Shown piece by piece: positions 1 to 7,613 of a stretch of DNA of 64,000 nt. The translations under genes were made by a program, and so were the position numbers. Numbering within the stretch: the first letter of the stretch is position 1; each line of letters starts with the position of its first letter. The stretch spans positions 1 to 64,000 of the forward strand of contig JACPNP010000018.1 of NCBI GenBank assembly GCA_016185365.1, written 5' to 3'. The notes under the pieces are model-generated. The model was given only the letters and a program-made list of their open reading frames with translations, did not search any database and was not told the DNA's origin. Origin of the DNA: Terriglobales bacterium (GTDB taxonomy: Bacteria > Acidobacteriota > Terriglobia > Terriglobales > Acidobacteriaceae).

Positions 1-18
1 AGAGGGGGCTGGGTTTCG

Positions 19-206
19 GGCCGTCCCTTGCGGGACTCGCGTTTGAATGGGCCGCGTACCCAGCGCTGAAGCGCTGGGTACACGTGTGGATCAAGATCTG
101 CCAATCTGGAAGCGGAAAGACCTCGCCCCGCAAGGGGCGATATCCCATTAGCCCAGCGCTTCAGCGCTGGGTAAACGGTGGTGCGTGATCCAGTCCCGTA
201 GGGACG
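19..206. repeat. REP-like palindrome cassette, copy 1
   Basis: The stretch holds several short perfect palindromes in a row: GTCCCTTGCGGGAC (23-36), CCCAGCGCTGAAGCGCTGGG (about 59-78), CGCCCCGCAAGGGGCG (124-139), the same CCCAGCGCT...GGG palindrome in the other orientation (about 152-171) and GTCCCGTAGGGAC (193-205). The modules and the spacer words between them (ATGGGCCGCGTAC, CCCATTAG) recur near 35.9-36.1 kb, so this is a dispersed repeat family. The GTCCC-GGGAC module also flanks the RAYT transposase gene near 40 kb. No gene is seen here. The repeat identity is read directly from sequence; the link to the transposase is inference. Confidence 0.8.
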
Positions 207-232
207 ATTGATGGCCTGCTCAAAGAATCGGG

Positions 233-266
233 ACAAAAGCAAAACGCCCAGCCATCCGGCTGGGCG
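233..266 (-). terminator. Intrinsic terminator of trxA
   Basis: Read on the minus strand, a 9-bp GC stem CGCCCAGCC/GGCTGGGCG with a 4-nt loop is followed by TTTTGCTTTTGT. It lies about 35 nt past the trxA stop codon, the usual position for a Rho-independent terminator. Confidence 0.85.
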
Positions 267-299
267 AATCACTGAAAGCCGGCAGCCGGCAGCTGCTTC

Positions 300-632
300 T
301 TACAGGTGTTTGGTGATCAGTCCGCTGAGTTTGTCGCGGGTGGCGTCGCCGCCCACGTACTGCTCTTTCACCTGGCCGTCTTTGAAGACGAGCAGGGTGG
401 GGATGCCGCGCACGTTGTAGCGCATGGGCGTGGACGGATTGTTGTCCACGTTCATCTTCACCACCTTGGCTTTGCCCTCGAAGGCCGTGGCCACTTCGTC
501 CACCACCGGGGCGATGGCCCGGCAGGGGCCGCACCACGGCGCCCAGAAGTCCACCAGGACGGGTTGCGACGACTTAAGCACGTCCTGCTCAAAGTTCGAA
601 TCATTCACTTCCACTACCGCGTTACTTGCCAT
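300..632 (-). CDS. trxA: Thioredoxin
   Basis: This is a 110-residue thioredoxin, the normal bacterial length. The redox-active motif WCGPC sits at about residues 33-37 inside the VDFWAPWCGPC signature, and the GIPTLLVFK segment carries the conserved cis-proline. It would act as a cytoplasmic disulfide reductase for ribonucleotide reductase, peroxiredoxins and similar partners. The ORF track begins 13 codons earlier, but the ATG at 632 (MASNAVVEV) is preceded by GGAG at good spacing and matches the family N-terminus. The gene is monocistronic, with its own terminator downstream. Confidence 0.95.
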   Translation of the reverse strand: MASNAVVEVNDSNFEQDVLKSSQPVLVDFWAPWCGPCRAIAPVVDEVATAFEGKAKVVKMNVDNNPSTPMRYNVRGIPTLLVFKDGQVKEQYVGGDATRDKLSGLITKHL

Positions 633-828
633 TCTGTTGCTCCGATCTCGGGGTAATAATGCAGTGCTCATTATCCTACCACCTGAGTTCTAGATGACCA
701 GAGGGTGGAAAAAGGTGCAGAGGGCAGGCCGGGCCACCTGCGGCGGGACTGACCAAAGTTTTGAACCCATCGAATTCCGGGGCTAAATGTGGTGTCTCAA
801 CAGGTTGTTCCCCGGAGGCGCGATGTAC

Positions 829-853
829 GCACGGCTGAAGCCGTGCTCTTTTT
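829..853 (+). repeat. REP-like hairpin with T-tract
   Basis: GCACGGC, loop TGAA, GCCGTGC is followed by TCTTTTT. The shape fits an intrinsic terminator, but no plus-strand gene lies upstream. The GCTGAAGC core matches the core of the CCCAGCGCTGAAGCGCTGGG palindromes, so I regard it as a stray member of the same broad repeat type. Confidence 0.5.
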
Positions 854-1131
854 CGGCAGGCCGACCGGTTGTGCCAAAACCATCGTGTGACGGAGTTGAT
901 GAAGTCCTAAGCGGAGACTTGGCTCAGAGCTAAGAGTCAGGCGCTAAATGCAGCGGGCTCCCGTTCGCACCCCGCCAAGCTTCGCTCGGCGGGGGCCCAC
1001 TTCGCTCACGCCCGCTAGCACCCCCAAAAGGAAATCGCCCCCACCAGTTTCGGTCAAGGGGCGACTCCCGGCAGCCCTCCCCCAGGTCTGCCTACGCCCG
1101 CCATTGTGGGGGCAAAGGGCAGGGCAGGCAA

Positions 1132-1166
1132 TATCACCCAAGTAATCGCAAAGTAACCAGGGGTAA
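1132..1166 (-). promoter_or_regulatory. Shared 35-nt motif, orphan copy
   Basis: On the minus strand this reads TTACCCC..GTTACT.TGCGATTACTTG followed by GTGATA. It matches 30 of 35 positions with the copy upstream of the PEP-CTERM gene (22621-22655). Three TTAC words are spaced 10 and 11 nt apart, as expected for tandem sites of a regulator bound on one face of the helix. No gene start is seen close downstream on either strand, so this copy may be a relic or serve an unrecognised small RNA. Confidence 0.45.
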
Positions 1167-1253
1167 CCGTGGCAGGACCCTGGGGTTCATGACAGTCAAC
1201 TTGAAGGAATATCAGGGACTTAGAACTGAATTGAGCAAGCAGGCGCCGAAAGG

Positions 1254-2300
1254 CTACTTACCGAGCTGTACCAGTTCTTCCGCGGCCGGCTTCTCCGCCT
1301 TCATCGGGGGATGATTGCCGGTGAGCGGCCGCTGCGGGGCGCGCCAGTGGTCGATGTAGCTGATCTGGTGCACGCAGCTGATGGTGCAGTGCGGAGCGCA
1401 GCTCTTGGGCGTGAGATATTCACGCTTGATGTCTTCCAGCTGATATTCGCTCAACGGCACGCCGGGATAGCCGCGCTGCTGCGAACAATAGTGCACCAGG
1501 CCGAATTCGCAGATATAGAGATAGCGCGAGCCCGCGCGGCAGCGCCAGTCATTGGCTTTGCCGTAGGCGATGTTGCGCTGGAAGTGATTGAACTGCGAAT
1601 AGTTGGCCTTCTCGAACTTCATGATCTCTTCATAGACCTGGATCTCGCGCTCGCCCAGGGGACGAAGCTGGCCCTCGTGGTCGTGGATGATGCCCACGGT
1701 CGAGGTGAAGCCGAGCTCGATGGCGCGCTTGCTCACGGTGAGCGCGTCATCCGGGTTGTGGATGCCGCCGCCGACCACGGAGTTGATGTTCACGTGGAAT
1801 TCGGCGTGTTCGGAAAGCATCTGCAGCTTCTTGTCGAGCACTTTAAGGCTCTTCATGCTGACATCGTCCGGCGTGACGTTGTCGATGGAGATCTGCATGT
1901 GGTCGAGACCGGCGTGGTTGAGGCGCTGGATGCGCTCCGGCACCAGCAGGTAGCCGTTGGTGATCATGCCGGCCAGGGCGCCGGTGCGGCGGATGCGGGC
2001 GATGATCTCATCCAGGTCCGGATGCAGCAGCGGCTCGCCGCCGGAGATGGTGATGATGGAAGTGCCCAGCGCGCCCAGCTTGTCGATACGCTCGAACATC
2101 ACTTCCGTGGGCACGGGTTTTGAGACATCGTCATACTCGTTGCAATAGGCGCAACTGAGGTTGCAGCGGCGCATGGGGATGATGTGGGCCATCACCGGAT
2201 GTTCGGTGGAGGCCAAGGCCTTGCCGATCATCGCCAGTTCGCGCGCGCGCCGCTTGGCGATGATCCATTTGTGCCGGAGTGTGGGTCGAAGTTGGGACAT
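1254..2300 (-). CDS. Radical SAM protein with C-terminal cysteine cluster
   Basis: This is a 348-residue radical SAM enzyme. The [4Fe-4S] motif CNLSCAYC (Cys46, Cys50, Cys53) is followed by the [10 protein letters not shown] segment that contacts S-adenosylmethionine. The C-terminal third has extra cysteines ([24 protein letters not shown]) that look like a SPASM/Twitch-type auxiliary cluster. Such proteins include peptide-modifying and cofactor maturases and HpnH-like enzymes, but no precursor peptide or pathway neighbour lies nearby, so the substrate is unknown. The gene stands alone between non-coding regions, and its start codon has no clear ribosome binding site. Confidence 0.8.
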   Translation of the reverse strand: MSQLRPTLRHKWIIAKRRARELAMIGKALASTEHPVMAHIIPMRRCNLSCAYCNEYDDVSKPVPTEVMFERIDKLGALGTSIITISGGEPLLHPDLDEIIARIRRTGALAGMITNGYLLVPERIQRLNHAGLDHMQISIDNVTPDDVSMKSLKVLDKKLQMLSEHAEFHVNINSVVGGGIHNPDDALTVSKRAIELGFTSTVGIIHDHEGQLRPLGEREIQVYEEIMKFEKANYSQFNHFQRNIAYGKANDWRCRAGSRYLYICEFGLVHYCSQQRGYPGVPLSEYQLEDIKREYLTPKSCAPHCTISCVHQISYIDHWRAPQRPLTGNHPPMKAEKPAAEELVQLGK

Positions 2301-2452
2301 GCCGCACCACTATTACAGCACATCGAAGGGCGGTGATTTCAGGGCCTCGGGCGAGTGGCGGGAATCCGAATGTGAACAGGGAAGGCAGTGGGCTGAACGG
2401 GACGGGATTGAGTGGTGACAACCGCCGATGGTTCAGTACAATCTGAGGCGCC

Positions 2453-2719
2453 ATGACCAACAACAGCGGCGACGCGGCGGCGGGCCTCTTCATCATCCTG
2501 TTATTTCTGGTGCTTGCCCTGGTCGGGTTCTGCCTGTACATCACACCGACCATCGTCGCGTTCACGCGCAAGCACAGGCAGCGCGTGCCCATCCTGGTGA
2601 TCAACTTCTTTTTGGGGTGGAGCGTGGTGGCGTGGGTGCTGACGCTGGCCTGGTCGCTGAGCAACGATGTGGAGACGCCCCAGCCGGTTCCGCCGCCGGT
2701 CCCGCCGGGCTTTCACTGA
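2453..2719 (+). CDS. Superinfection-immunity-like membrane protein
   Basis: This 88-residue protein has two hydrophobic segments (about residues 10-32 and 46-66) separated by a short basic loop, TRKHRQRVPI. The order of an FLP/TP turn, a basic segment, I..INFFLGW and LAWSL resembles the Imm_superinfect family (T4 Imm-like), which is widespread as small chromosomal membrane proteins of unknown host function. The C-terminus is a proline-rich tail. It ends two bases before the convergent anti-sigma-type gene. The family call is by motif resemblance only. Confidence 0.65.
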   Translation: MTNNSGDAAAGLFIILLFLVLALVGFCLYITPTIVAFTRKHRQRVPILVINFFLGWSVVAWVLTLAWSLSNDVETPQPVPPPVPPGFH

Positions 2720-2721
2720 AT

Positions 2722-3174
2722 TCAGGTGAGCTTTTTCACCATGTGGAGTTCGGCGCCGTTGCGCAGGTAGTGCACATCGTCCATCAGTTGCTGCATGAGC
2801 AGCACACCGCGGCCGTGATCGAGGCCCAGACCCTCGTCGCCCAGCGGGTTTGGCGGATGAACGAAATCGAACCCCGGGCCGGAATCGCGCACCACCATGA
2901 GGATGTCCTCCGGGCCCAGCGCGACCCAGCACTGCACGTGCTTCTGCTTGTCCTCTTTGCTGCCATGGACCACGGCGTTGACGATGGCCTCCTGCAGGCA
3001 AAGGGCGATGGCCTGAGGCGCCTCCGACTCCGGTGGCGAGCTCTTGGTGGCGAGGTCCACCACCTCCTCCACGATGTGGGGGATCTGCTCCAGGTCGGCA
3101 GGGATGTCGTAGGAGAGCCGCACCTCGCGCGCGCCGCACCCCTGGGGACACTCCGGCATGTGACCGTTCGCCAC
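2722..3174 (-). CDS. RsbW-like ATP-binding anti-sigma regulatory protein
   Basis: About 150 residues form a single GHKL (HATPase_c_2) domain: N box CLQEAIVNAVVHGS, G1 box VVRDSGPGFDF and G2-type GRGVLLMQQLMDDV. This is the fold of anti-sigma factor kinases RsbW/SpoIIAB, which phosphorylate an anti-anti-sigma partner and bind a sigma factor. No STAS partner or sigma gene is next to it. I moved the start from the track's 3258 to the GTG at 3174, because GGAGG lies 5 nt upstream and the residues before it do not resemble the family. Confidence 0.8.
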   Translation of the reverse strand: MANGHMPECPQGCGAREVRLSYDIPADLEQIPHIVEEVVDLATKSSPPESEAPQAIALCLQEAIVNAVVHGSKEDKQKHVQCWVALGPEDILMVVRDSGPGFDFVHPPNPLGDEGLGLDHGRGVLLMQQLMDDVHYLRNGAELHMVKKLT

Positions 3175-3250
3175 AGAACCCTCCGGTTGGTGGCGAGTAT
3201 AAGCGAGCGCGGTGGATTGCGGGAGTGCTTTTTCGGCTCCCGGAATCCAG

Positions 3251-3279
3251 TTGACCACTGCATTTCATTGTCCTAGCAT
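3251..3279 (+). promoter_or_regulatory. hicBA promoter, probably leaderless
   Basis: TTGACC (-35, 3251-3256) and TAGCAT (-10, 3274-3279) are separated by 17 nt. The hicB ATG begins at 3286, six bases after the -10 box, so a start about 7 nt downstream would place the first transcribed base on or next to the initiation codon. No Shine-Dalgarno sequence is present. Confidence 0.6.
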
Positions 3280-3285
3280 CAAGCC

Positions 3286-3486
3286 ATGAAGTTCACCATC
3301 ACGCTTGCGCAAGAACAAGACGGCCGGTGGATCGCGGAGATCGAATCCCTGCCCGGCGTGCTGACCTATGGCGCAACGAAAGGTGAGGCCGTCGCCAAAG
3401 TCGAAGCCCTTGCGTTACGGGTATTGGCGGACCGGATCGAAAACCAGCAGGCTTCGCACGAATCCATTGAGTTTGCCTATTCATGA
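3286..3486 (+). CDS. hicB: HicB-family antitoxin
   Basis: This is a 66-residue HicB-type protein with the family pattern EQDGRWIAEIESLPGVLTYGATKGEAVAKVEALA, the partial RNase-H-like fold that occludes the HicA active site. It lacks a C-terminal ribbon-helix-helix or helix-turn-helix domain, so DNA binding is uncertain, and this is the short class of HicB. The gene precedes and overlaps hicA in the antitoxin-first order. Expression is probably from the promoter directly upstream, giving a leaderless message. Confidence 0.85.
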   Translation: MKFTITLAQEQDGRWIAEIESLPGVLTYGATKGEAVAKVEALALRVLADRIENQQASHESIEFAYS

Positions 3487-3697
3487 GCCGCTGGCCTCCG
3501 CGAAAGCCAGCCGTGTATTTCGTGCACTGCTTCGGATTGGTTGGGTCCCCAAGGAGAAAAAAGGCGGTTCCCACCTCCAGCTCGTGCGGCCGGAATGGCC
3601 GGAATACACATGGGCGTTTCACGATTCGGATGAGATCGGACCTGTCATGATGTCGAAGATCGCGAAGCATACCGGGCTTCGTCCGGAAGACCTTTGA
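3467..3697 (+). CDS. hicA: HicA-family mRNA interferase toxin
   Basis: This is the small double-stranded-RNA-binding-fold toxin. The KEKKGGSHLQL segment carries the conserved GSH with the catalytic histidine, and the domain ends in MMSKIAKHTGLRPEDL. HicA cleaves mRNA until bound by HicB. The ORF track extends far upstream inside hicB, but the domain begins at about SLPIHEPLASAKASRVFRALLRIGW. No ATG is in frame there, and the best start is a TTG at 3467 (or 3473), overlapping the hicB end by 14-20 nt. The nearby ATG at 3483 is in another frame, so a small frameshift is the alternative. Confidence 0.8.
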   Translation: MSLPIHEPLASAKASRVFRALLRIGWVPKEKKGGSHLQLVRPEWPEYTWAFHDSDEIGPVMMSKIAKHTGLRPEDL

Positions 3698-3790
3698 TCC
3701 AGTGCATCAAGCTTTGCCCACCTCCTTCCACACTGATAAACTAAGTAGTTTGCTGTTCTTGATTCCGCCCTCATAAGGACCCCGTCACCC

Positions 3791-4993
3791 ATGCTGAAAC
3801 CCTCGGACATCGCCATCGTCAGCGGCGCGCGCACGCCCTTCGGTGAATACTGCGAAACACTGCGCGATTTCACCCCCATGGAGCTCGGTGCTCTGGCCGG
3901 CAAGGAGGCCCTGAAACGCGGCGGCGTGGCGCCGGCCGAGGTGGACCACGTGGTCTACGGCCATGCCCAGCAGACCTCGGCGGATTCGCACTATGGCGCG
4001 CGACACGTTGGCCTGCTGGCCGGGCTGCCGATCGAGACCCCGGCGCTGACCGTGAATCGCCTGTGCGGCTCGGGGATCCAGAGTCTGATCAGCGGCGCGC
4101 ACATGATCCAACTGGGCGAAGCCAAGACCGTTCTGGCCGGCGGCATGGAATCGATGAGCATGGCGCCGTTCGTGATCCGCGGCGCGCGCTGGGGCATCAA
4201 GCTGGGCCAGGGCAAGCTGGAAGACATGCTCATGCAGGGGCTCTATGACACCAACTGCGGCCTCTACATGGCCCAGACCGCGCAGGAGTACGCCGGCGAG
4301 CAGGGCATCACCCGCGAGCAGATGGATGAGTTCGCGCTGCGCTCCCAGCAGTGCGCCGACGCGGCCTACAAAGCAGGCCGCATCCAGGAAGAGCTGTTCC
4401 CGGTGGAATTGAAAGACCGCAAGGGCCAACCCAGCGGCAAGTTTTTCACGGAGGACGATCATCGGCGCGGAGACACCACGCTCGAGACCTTGGCCAAGCT
4501 GTCGCCGGCTTTCGGCAAGGGAGGTACGGTGACCGCGGGCAACGCCAGCGGCATCGTGGATGGCGGCGCCGCCGTGGTACTCATGTCTATGGCGGACGCG
4601 GAAAAACGCAGCGTGAAACCGCTGGGACGGATCGTGGATTGGGGCATTGCCGGCGTGCCGCCGCGCATCATGGGCCAAGGCCCGGTACCGGCTACTCGTG
4701 CCGCGTTGAAACGCAGCGGATTGAAGCTGGAAGACATTGACCTGATCGAGGTCAATGAAGCCTTCAGCGGACAGTATCTGGCGGTGGAGAAGGAACTCGG
4801 CCTCGATCGCAATAAGTGCAACGTGAACGGCGGGGCCATCGCGCTGGGACATCCTCTGGGCGCGACCGGCACGCGGCTGGTCATCACGTTGCTTTACGAA
4901 CTGCGCCGACGGAAGAAGAAATACGGACTGGCTACGGCGTGCATCGGCGGCGGGCAGGGCATCGCGATGATTGTGGAAAGCTTGCAATCATGA
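3791..4993 (+). CDS. Acetyl-CoA C-acetyltransferase (thiolase)
   Basis: This is a 400-residue thiolase of normal length. The nucleophilic Cys92 lies in NRLCGSGIQSL, the His motif is NGGAIALGHPLGATGTR, and the second catalytic cysteine is in CIGGGQGIAMI. It condenses two acetyl-CoA to acetoacetyl-CoA, or runs in reverse in fatty-acid breakdown. It starts a plus-strand run with a 3-hydroxyacyl-CoA dehydrogenase and an enoyl-CoA hydratase, so the locus can interconvert acetyl-CoA and crotonyl-CoA. Substrate length (AtoB/PhaA against FadA) cannot be decided from sequence. Its stop overlaps the next start (ATGA). Confidence 0.92.
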   Translation: MLKPSDIAIVSGARTPFGEYCETLRDFTPMELGALAGKEALKRGGVAPAEVDHVVYGHAQQTSADSHYGARHVGLLAGLPIETPALTVNRLCGSGIQSLISGAHMIQLGEAKTVLAGGMESMSMAPFVIRGARWGIKLGQGKLEDMLMQGLYDTNCGLYMAQTAQEYAGEQGITREQMDEFALRSQQCADAAYKAGRIQEELFPVELKDRKGQPSGKFFTEDDHRRGDTTLETLAKLSPAFGKGGTVTAGNASGIVDGGAAVVLMSMADAEKRSVKPLGRIVDWGIAGVPPRIMGQGPVPATRAALKRSGLKLEDIDLIEVNEAFSGQYLAVEKELGLDRNKCNVNGGAIALGHPLGATGTRLVITLLYELRRRKKKYGLATACIGGGQGIAMIVESLQS

Positions 4994-5247
4994 AGCCGAT
5001 GCTCAGATTCCTGTGGATAGTAGCAGGCGCCATTTCCCTTAGCTCAGTGGTTTTCTTGATTACCGAACGATTTGAAACACTATTCTGGCTCGGATACCCC
5101 GGCTGGGTAGCGGCATTCATGCTAGTTGGCGTTCATGGAAGTCAGCAACCATTCGTAATGACGGTAATTCTTGTGAACGCCTTTGCGTATGGACTGGTTG
5201 CATTTGCATTGTTGCAAGTCAAGAGACTGATTCAACGAAAAACTTAA
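4990..5247 (+). CDS. Small two-helix membrane protein, unknown
   Basis: An 85-residue protein starts in an ATGA overlap with the thiolase stop codon, which argues for translational coupling. It has hydrophobic segments at about residues 5-22, 34-47 and 52-75 and a basic tail VKRLIQRKT, so it should be an inner-membrane protein. I recognise no family. The ORF track shows it as the tail of a longer frame from 4816, but that part is a shadow of the thiolase. GC content drops compared with its neighbours, which may mean a recent arrival. Confidence 0.65.
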   Translation: MKPMLRFLWIVAGAISLSSVVFLITERFETLFWLGYPGWVAAFMLVGVHGSQQPFVMTVILVNAFAYGLVAFALLQVKRLIQRKT

Positions 5248-5260
5248 AGAGGGAAGCACG

Positions 5261-5318
5261 GCGATCAAAAAGGTAGGCGTTCTAGGCTGTGGATTGATGG
5301 GCTCGGTATCGCGCAGGT
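5261..5318 (+). pseudogene. Duplicated 5' fragment of the downstream dehydrogenase gene
   Basis: About 58 bases here match the beginning of the next gene. The reading is A-I-K-K-V-G-V-L-G-C-G-L-M-G-S, against A-I-H-K-V-G-V-L-G-C-G-L-M-G-S in the real gene, but the initiator is ACG rather than ATG, and after GCGCAGGTTG the frame enters a GAGCGAGCGAAGCGAGTCGA repeat and stops at TAG. It looks like the remnant of a partial tandem duplication interrupted by a short palindromic repeat. It carries only the nucleotide-binding loop and cannot be functional alone. Confidence 0.7.
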
Positions 5319-5365
5319 TGAGCGAGCGAAGCGAGTCGAAGGATCTCTAGAAGGTGAGGACTAAT

Positions 5366-6259
5366 ATGGCGATACATAAAGTTGGCGTACTTGGCTGTGG
5401 GCTCATGGGGTCTGGGATCGCACAGGTCTCGGCAATGAGTGGCTTTCAGGTCGTCGTGCTCGAAGCCGAGCAGAAATACCTGGACAAGGGTTTCGCCGGC
5501 GTCGAGAAGTCGCTTGCGAAGTTCGCCGAGCGGCCAGTGGAGAAGGGTGGCATCACCGCCGAGCAGAAGGCAGCGGCGCTTGGCCGATTGAAGGGCACCC
5601 TCAAGCTAAAGGACCTGGCCGATTGTGACCTCATCATCGAAGCCATCATCGAACACGTGGAGACGAAAAAGAAGATGTATGCCGAGCTCGACGCGGTCGT
5701 GAAGCGCGAGTGCATCTTCGCCACCAACACTTCCTCCATCTCGGTGACCGAGTTGGCGGCGGCCACCCGACGCCCGGAGCGCTTCATCGGACTGCATTTC
5801 TTCAATCCCGTGCCCCTGATGAAGCTGGTGGAGGTGGTGAAGACCATCGCCACCGACGCCGCGGTGTTCGAGGAAGCAGTGGAGTTCGGCAAGAAGGTGG
5901 GCAAGGTGCCGGTGCGCACTTCGGACAAGACCGGGTTCATCGTGAACCGGCTGCTGGTGCCGTATCTGCTGGACGCGATCCGCGCCTATGAAGAGGGTGT
6001 GGGCTCTATCAGCGATATCGACAACGCCATGAAACTGGGTTGCGGCTACCCCATGGGGCCGTTCACGCTGCTGGATTTCGTTGGCCTGGACACCACCTAT
6101 TACATCACCCACGTGATGTTCGACGAGTTCAAGGAGCGCCGCTTCACCGCGCCCGCGTTGCTGCGCCGCATGGTGCTGGCCGGATGGTACGGGCAGAAGA
6201 CGGGCAAGGGCTTCTATGATTGGAGCGACCCGAAGAATCCGAAGGAGACCCGTTTCTAG
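5366..6259 (+). CDS. 3-hydroxybutyryl-CoA dehydrogenase family
   Basis: A 297-residue single-domain 3-hydroxyacyl-CoA dehydrogenase (Hbd/PaaH type). The NAD-binding loop is GVLGCGLMGSGIAQ near the start, the catalytic histidine is in GLHFFNPVPLMKLVEVV, and the C-terminal helical domain has GYPMGPFTLLDFVGLD. It oxidises 3-hydroxybutyryl-CoA to acetoacetyl-CoA or runs in reverse, the step between the thiolase and crotonase encoded either side. The track's GTG start at 5354 was replaced by ATG 5366 because AAGGTGAGG lies at ribosome-binding distance. A degenerate copy of the gene start lies about 105 bases upstream. Confidence 0.92.
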   Translation: MAIHKVGVLGCGLMGSGIAQVSAMSGFQVVVLEAEQKYLDKGFAGVEKSLAKFAERPVEKGGITAEQKAAALGRLKGTLKLKDLADCDLIIEAIIEHVETKKKMYAELDAVVKRECIFATNTSSISVTELAAATRRPERFIGLHFFNPVPLMKLVEVVKTIATDAAVFEEAVEFGKKVGKVPVRTSDKTGFIVNRLLVPYLLDAIRAYEEGVGSISDIDNAMKLGCGYPMGPFTLLDFVGLDTTYYITHVMFDEFKERRFTAPALLRRMVLAGWYGQKTGKGFYDWSDPKNPKETRF

Positions 6260-6267
6260 ATCGTTGC

Positions 6268-6717
6268 ATGAAGCGTCCTCCACTCATCACCGCGTTGGCC
6301 GGGTTGGCGTTCGTTCTGGCCGCGGTGATGATGTACGGGGCGGGATACCTGGTATGGCTGGCGCACAGCCCGGAGATATTGCGGGACAAAGATGTTGCCA
6401 ACGCGCAGTACGGCTTGCACTTGGCCGCGGCCGTTGCGTCCGGTTACGCGCTCGCGTTTCTGGCCGGCAGTTGGGCGATGTGGCGCGGGAAGCGCTGGGG
6501 ACGCTGGGTGATAGTCGCGGGCAATGCGCTGGTGGTGATTCCGACCGTGCTCGACCTGGTCGGCGAGAATCACATTGATTGGGACGAGGCCGCGGTGCCG
6601 GTATTCTTCGGGCTGATGGCGATCTTGTACGCGCTGCCGGTGGTGGGAAGAAGCACGATTCGTGTTAGCCGCAGATCAACGCAGAGGAACGCAGATCAGG
6701 AACAAGGAATCTCATGA
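6268..6717 (+). CDS. Four-helix membrane protein, unknown
   Basis: 149 residues with four hydrophobic segments (about 6-32, 50-72, 80-100 and 108-130), so probably an inner-membrane protein. I do not recognise a family. The start was moved from 6220 to ATG 6268 (MKRPPLITAL), just after the dehydrogenase stop. Its stop overlaps the next start (ATGA), placing it inside the beta-oxidation run. The last codons (VSRRSTQRNADQEQ) come from an AGCCGCAGATCAACGCAGA-type intergenic repeat, suggesting that the original end was lost and the frame extended through repeat sequence. Confidence 0.6.
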   Translation: MKRPPLITALAGLAFVLAAVMMYGAGYLVWLAHSPEILRDKDVANAQYGLHLAAAVASGYALAFLAGSWAMWRGKRWGRWVIVAGNALVVIPTVLDLVGENHIDWDEAAVPVFFGLMAILYALPVVGRSTIRVSRRSTQRNADQEQGIS

Positions 6718-7496
6718 CATTTCAGAACATCAAGTTCGAAAAGCACGGCAGGATCGCGACTGTCACCATCAACCGGCCGGACAAGCTGAACGCGCTCAAC
6801 ATGGCCACCATGGAAGAGCTGCGCTCTGCATTCAGCGCCATCAAAGAGGACGCGGAGGTCCGTGTCGCCCTTTTGACCGGCGAAGGCCAGAAAGCGTTCG
6901 TGGCCGGGGCGGACATCGGCGAGCTGAGCAAGCACAACACCATCAGCGCCAAGGAGTACACCCACAAGGGCCAGAGCGTGCTCGACCTGATCGAGGACAT
7001 GGGCAAGCCGGTGATCGCCTGCATCAACGGGTTCGCGCTGGGCGGCGGATGCGAGCTGGCCATGGCCTGCACCATGCGCATCGCCGGCGAGAATGCCAAG
7101 CTCGGCCAGCCGGAGGTAAAGCTCGGCATCATGGCCGGGTACGGCGGCACGCAGCGCCTGCCGCGCCTGGTGGGCAAGGGCCTGGCCATGCAGATGCTGC
7201 TGACCGCGGACATGATCACCGCGCAGGAGGCGCACCGCATCGGATTGGTGAACGAAGTGGTGCCGCAAGACCAATTGATGAAGCGTGCCGAGGAGATCGC
7301 CGCGAAGATCATCGCCAATGCGCCGCTGGCCGTGCAATACACCATGGAGGCGGTGAATCACGGTATGGAAATGACCTTGCAGGAAGGCCTCTACCTTGAA
7401 GCCACGTTATTCGGCATCTGCTGCTCCACGGATGACAAGAACGAAGGCACCAAGGCGTTCCTGGAAAAACGCGCCGCCAACTTCACGGGAAAGTAA
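6714..7496 (+). CDS. Enoyl-CoA hydratase (crotonase family)
   Basis: A 260-residue crotonase-fold enzyme of standard length. The oxyanion-hole segments are AFVAGADIGEL and ALGGGCELAMAC, and both catalytic glutamates are present (GGCELA and GQPEVKLG), typical of true enoyl-CoA hydratases. It hydrates trans-2-enoyl-CoA to 3-hydroxyacyl-CoA. With the thiolase and dehydrogenase just upstream it completes a short-chain beta-oxidation/butyrate-type module; an acyl-CoA dehydrogenase is encoded 12 kb away. It is coupled to the preceding membrane protein gene by an ATGA overlap. Confidence 0.93.
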   Translation: MTFQNIKFEKHGRIATVTINRPDKLNALNMATMEELRSAFSAIKEDAEVRVALLTGEGQKAFVAGADIGELSKHNTISAKEYTHKGQSVLDLIEDMGKPVIACINGFALGGGCELAMACTMRIAGENAKLGQPEVKLGIMAGYGGTQRLPRLVGKGLAMQMLLTADMITAQEAHRIGLVNEVVPQDQLMKRAEEIAAKIIANAPLAVQYTMEAVNHGMEMTLQEGLYLEATLFGICCSTDDKNEGTKAFLEKRAANFTGK

Positions 7497-7613
7497 AAGC
7501 CTGAACATAGAGTCCGCAGAGAGCACAGAGAATTCATTGATTTGGCATCAAGGCGACGACTGTGAGACTCTGTGACCTCAGTGATCTCCGTGTTCACGTG
7601 TTCCAACGTCCTA

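Larger units (their letters stand above)
633..1253. other. Non-coding gap with hairpins
   Basis: I find no convincing gene in these 620 bases. The two overlapping ORFs near 944-1145 are opposite-strand mirror frames, low-complexity and unlike any family I know. The interval holds a terminator-like hairpin (829-853), a palindrome with 7-bp arms CCCCGCC/GGCGGGG around an AAGCTTCGCTC loop (970-994), and a 35-nt motif (1132-1166) shared with the PEP-CTERM gene upstream region. Confidence 0.6.

Noticed and set aside
19-206. CRISPR array
   Set aside because: The repeated palindromes are not evenly spaced and there are no spacers of constant length; they fit REP-like elements.
944-1145. Overlapping ORFs on both strands in the first large gap
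   Set aside because: They are opposite-strand readings of the same GC-rich DNA and resemble nothing; no ribosome binding site is present.
3785-4987. 400-residue minus-strand ORF
   Set aside because: It mirrors the thiolase gene, which has all catalytic motifs on the plus strand.
7497-7613. FMN riboswitch before ribH
   Set aside because: The AGGGTTC...GGGCGAAATTCCCGACC consensus is not present; the region holds a low-complexity repeat (GTGAGACTCTGTGACCTC).
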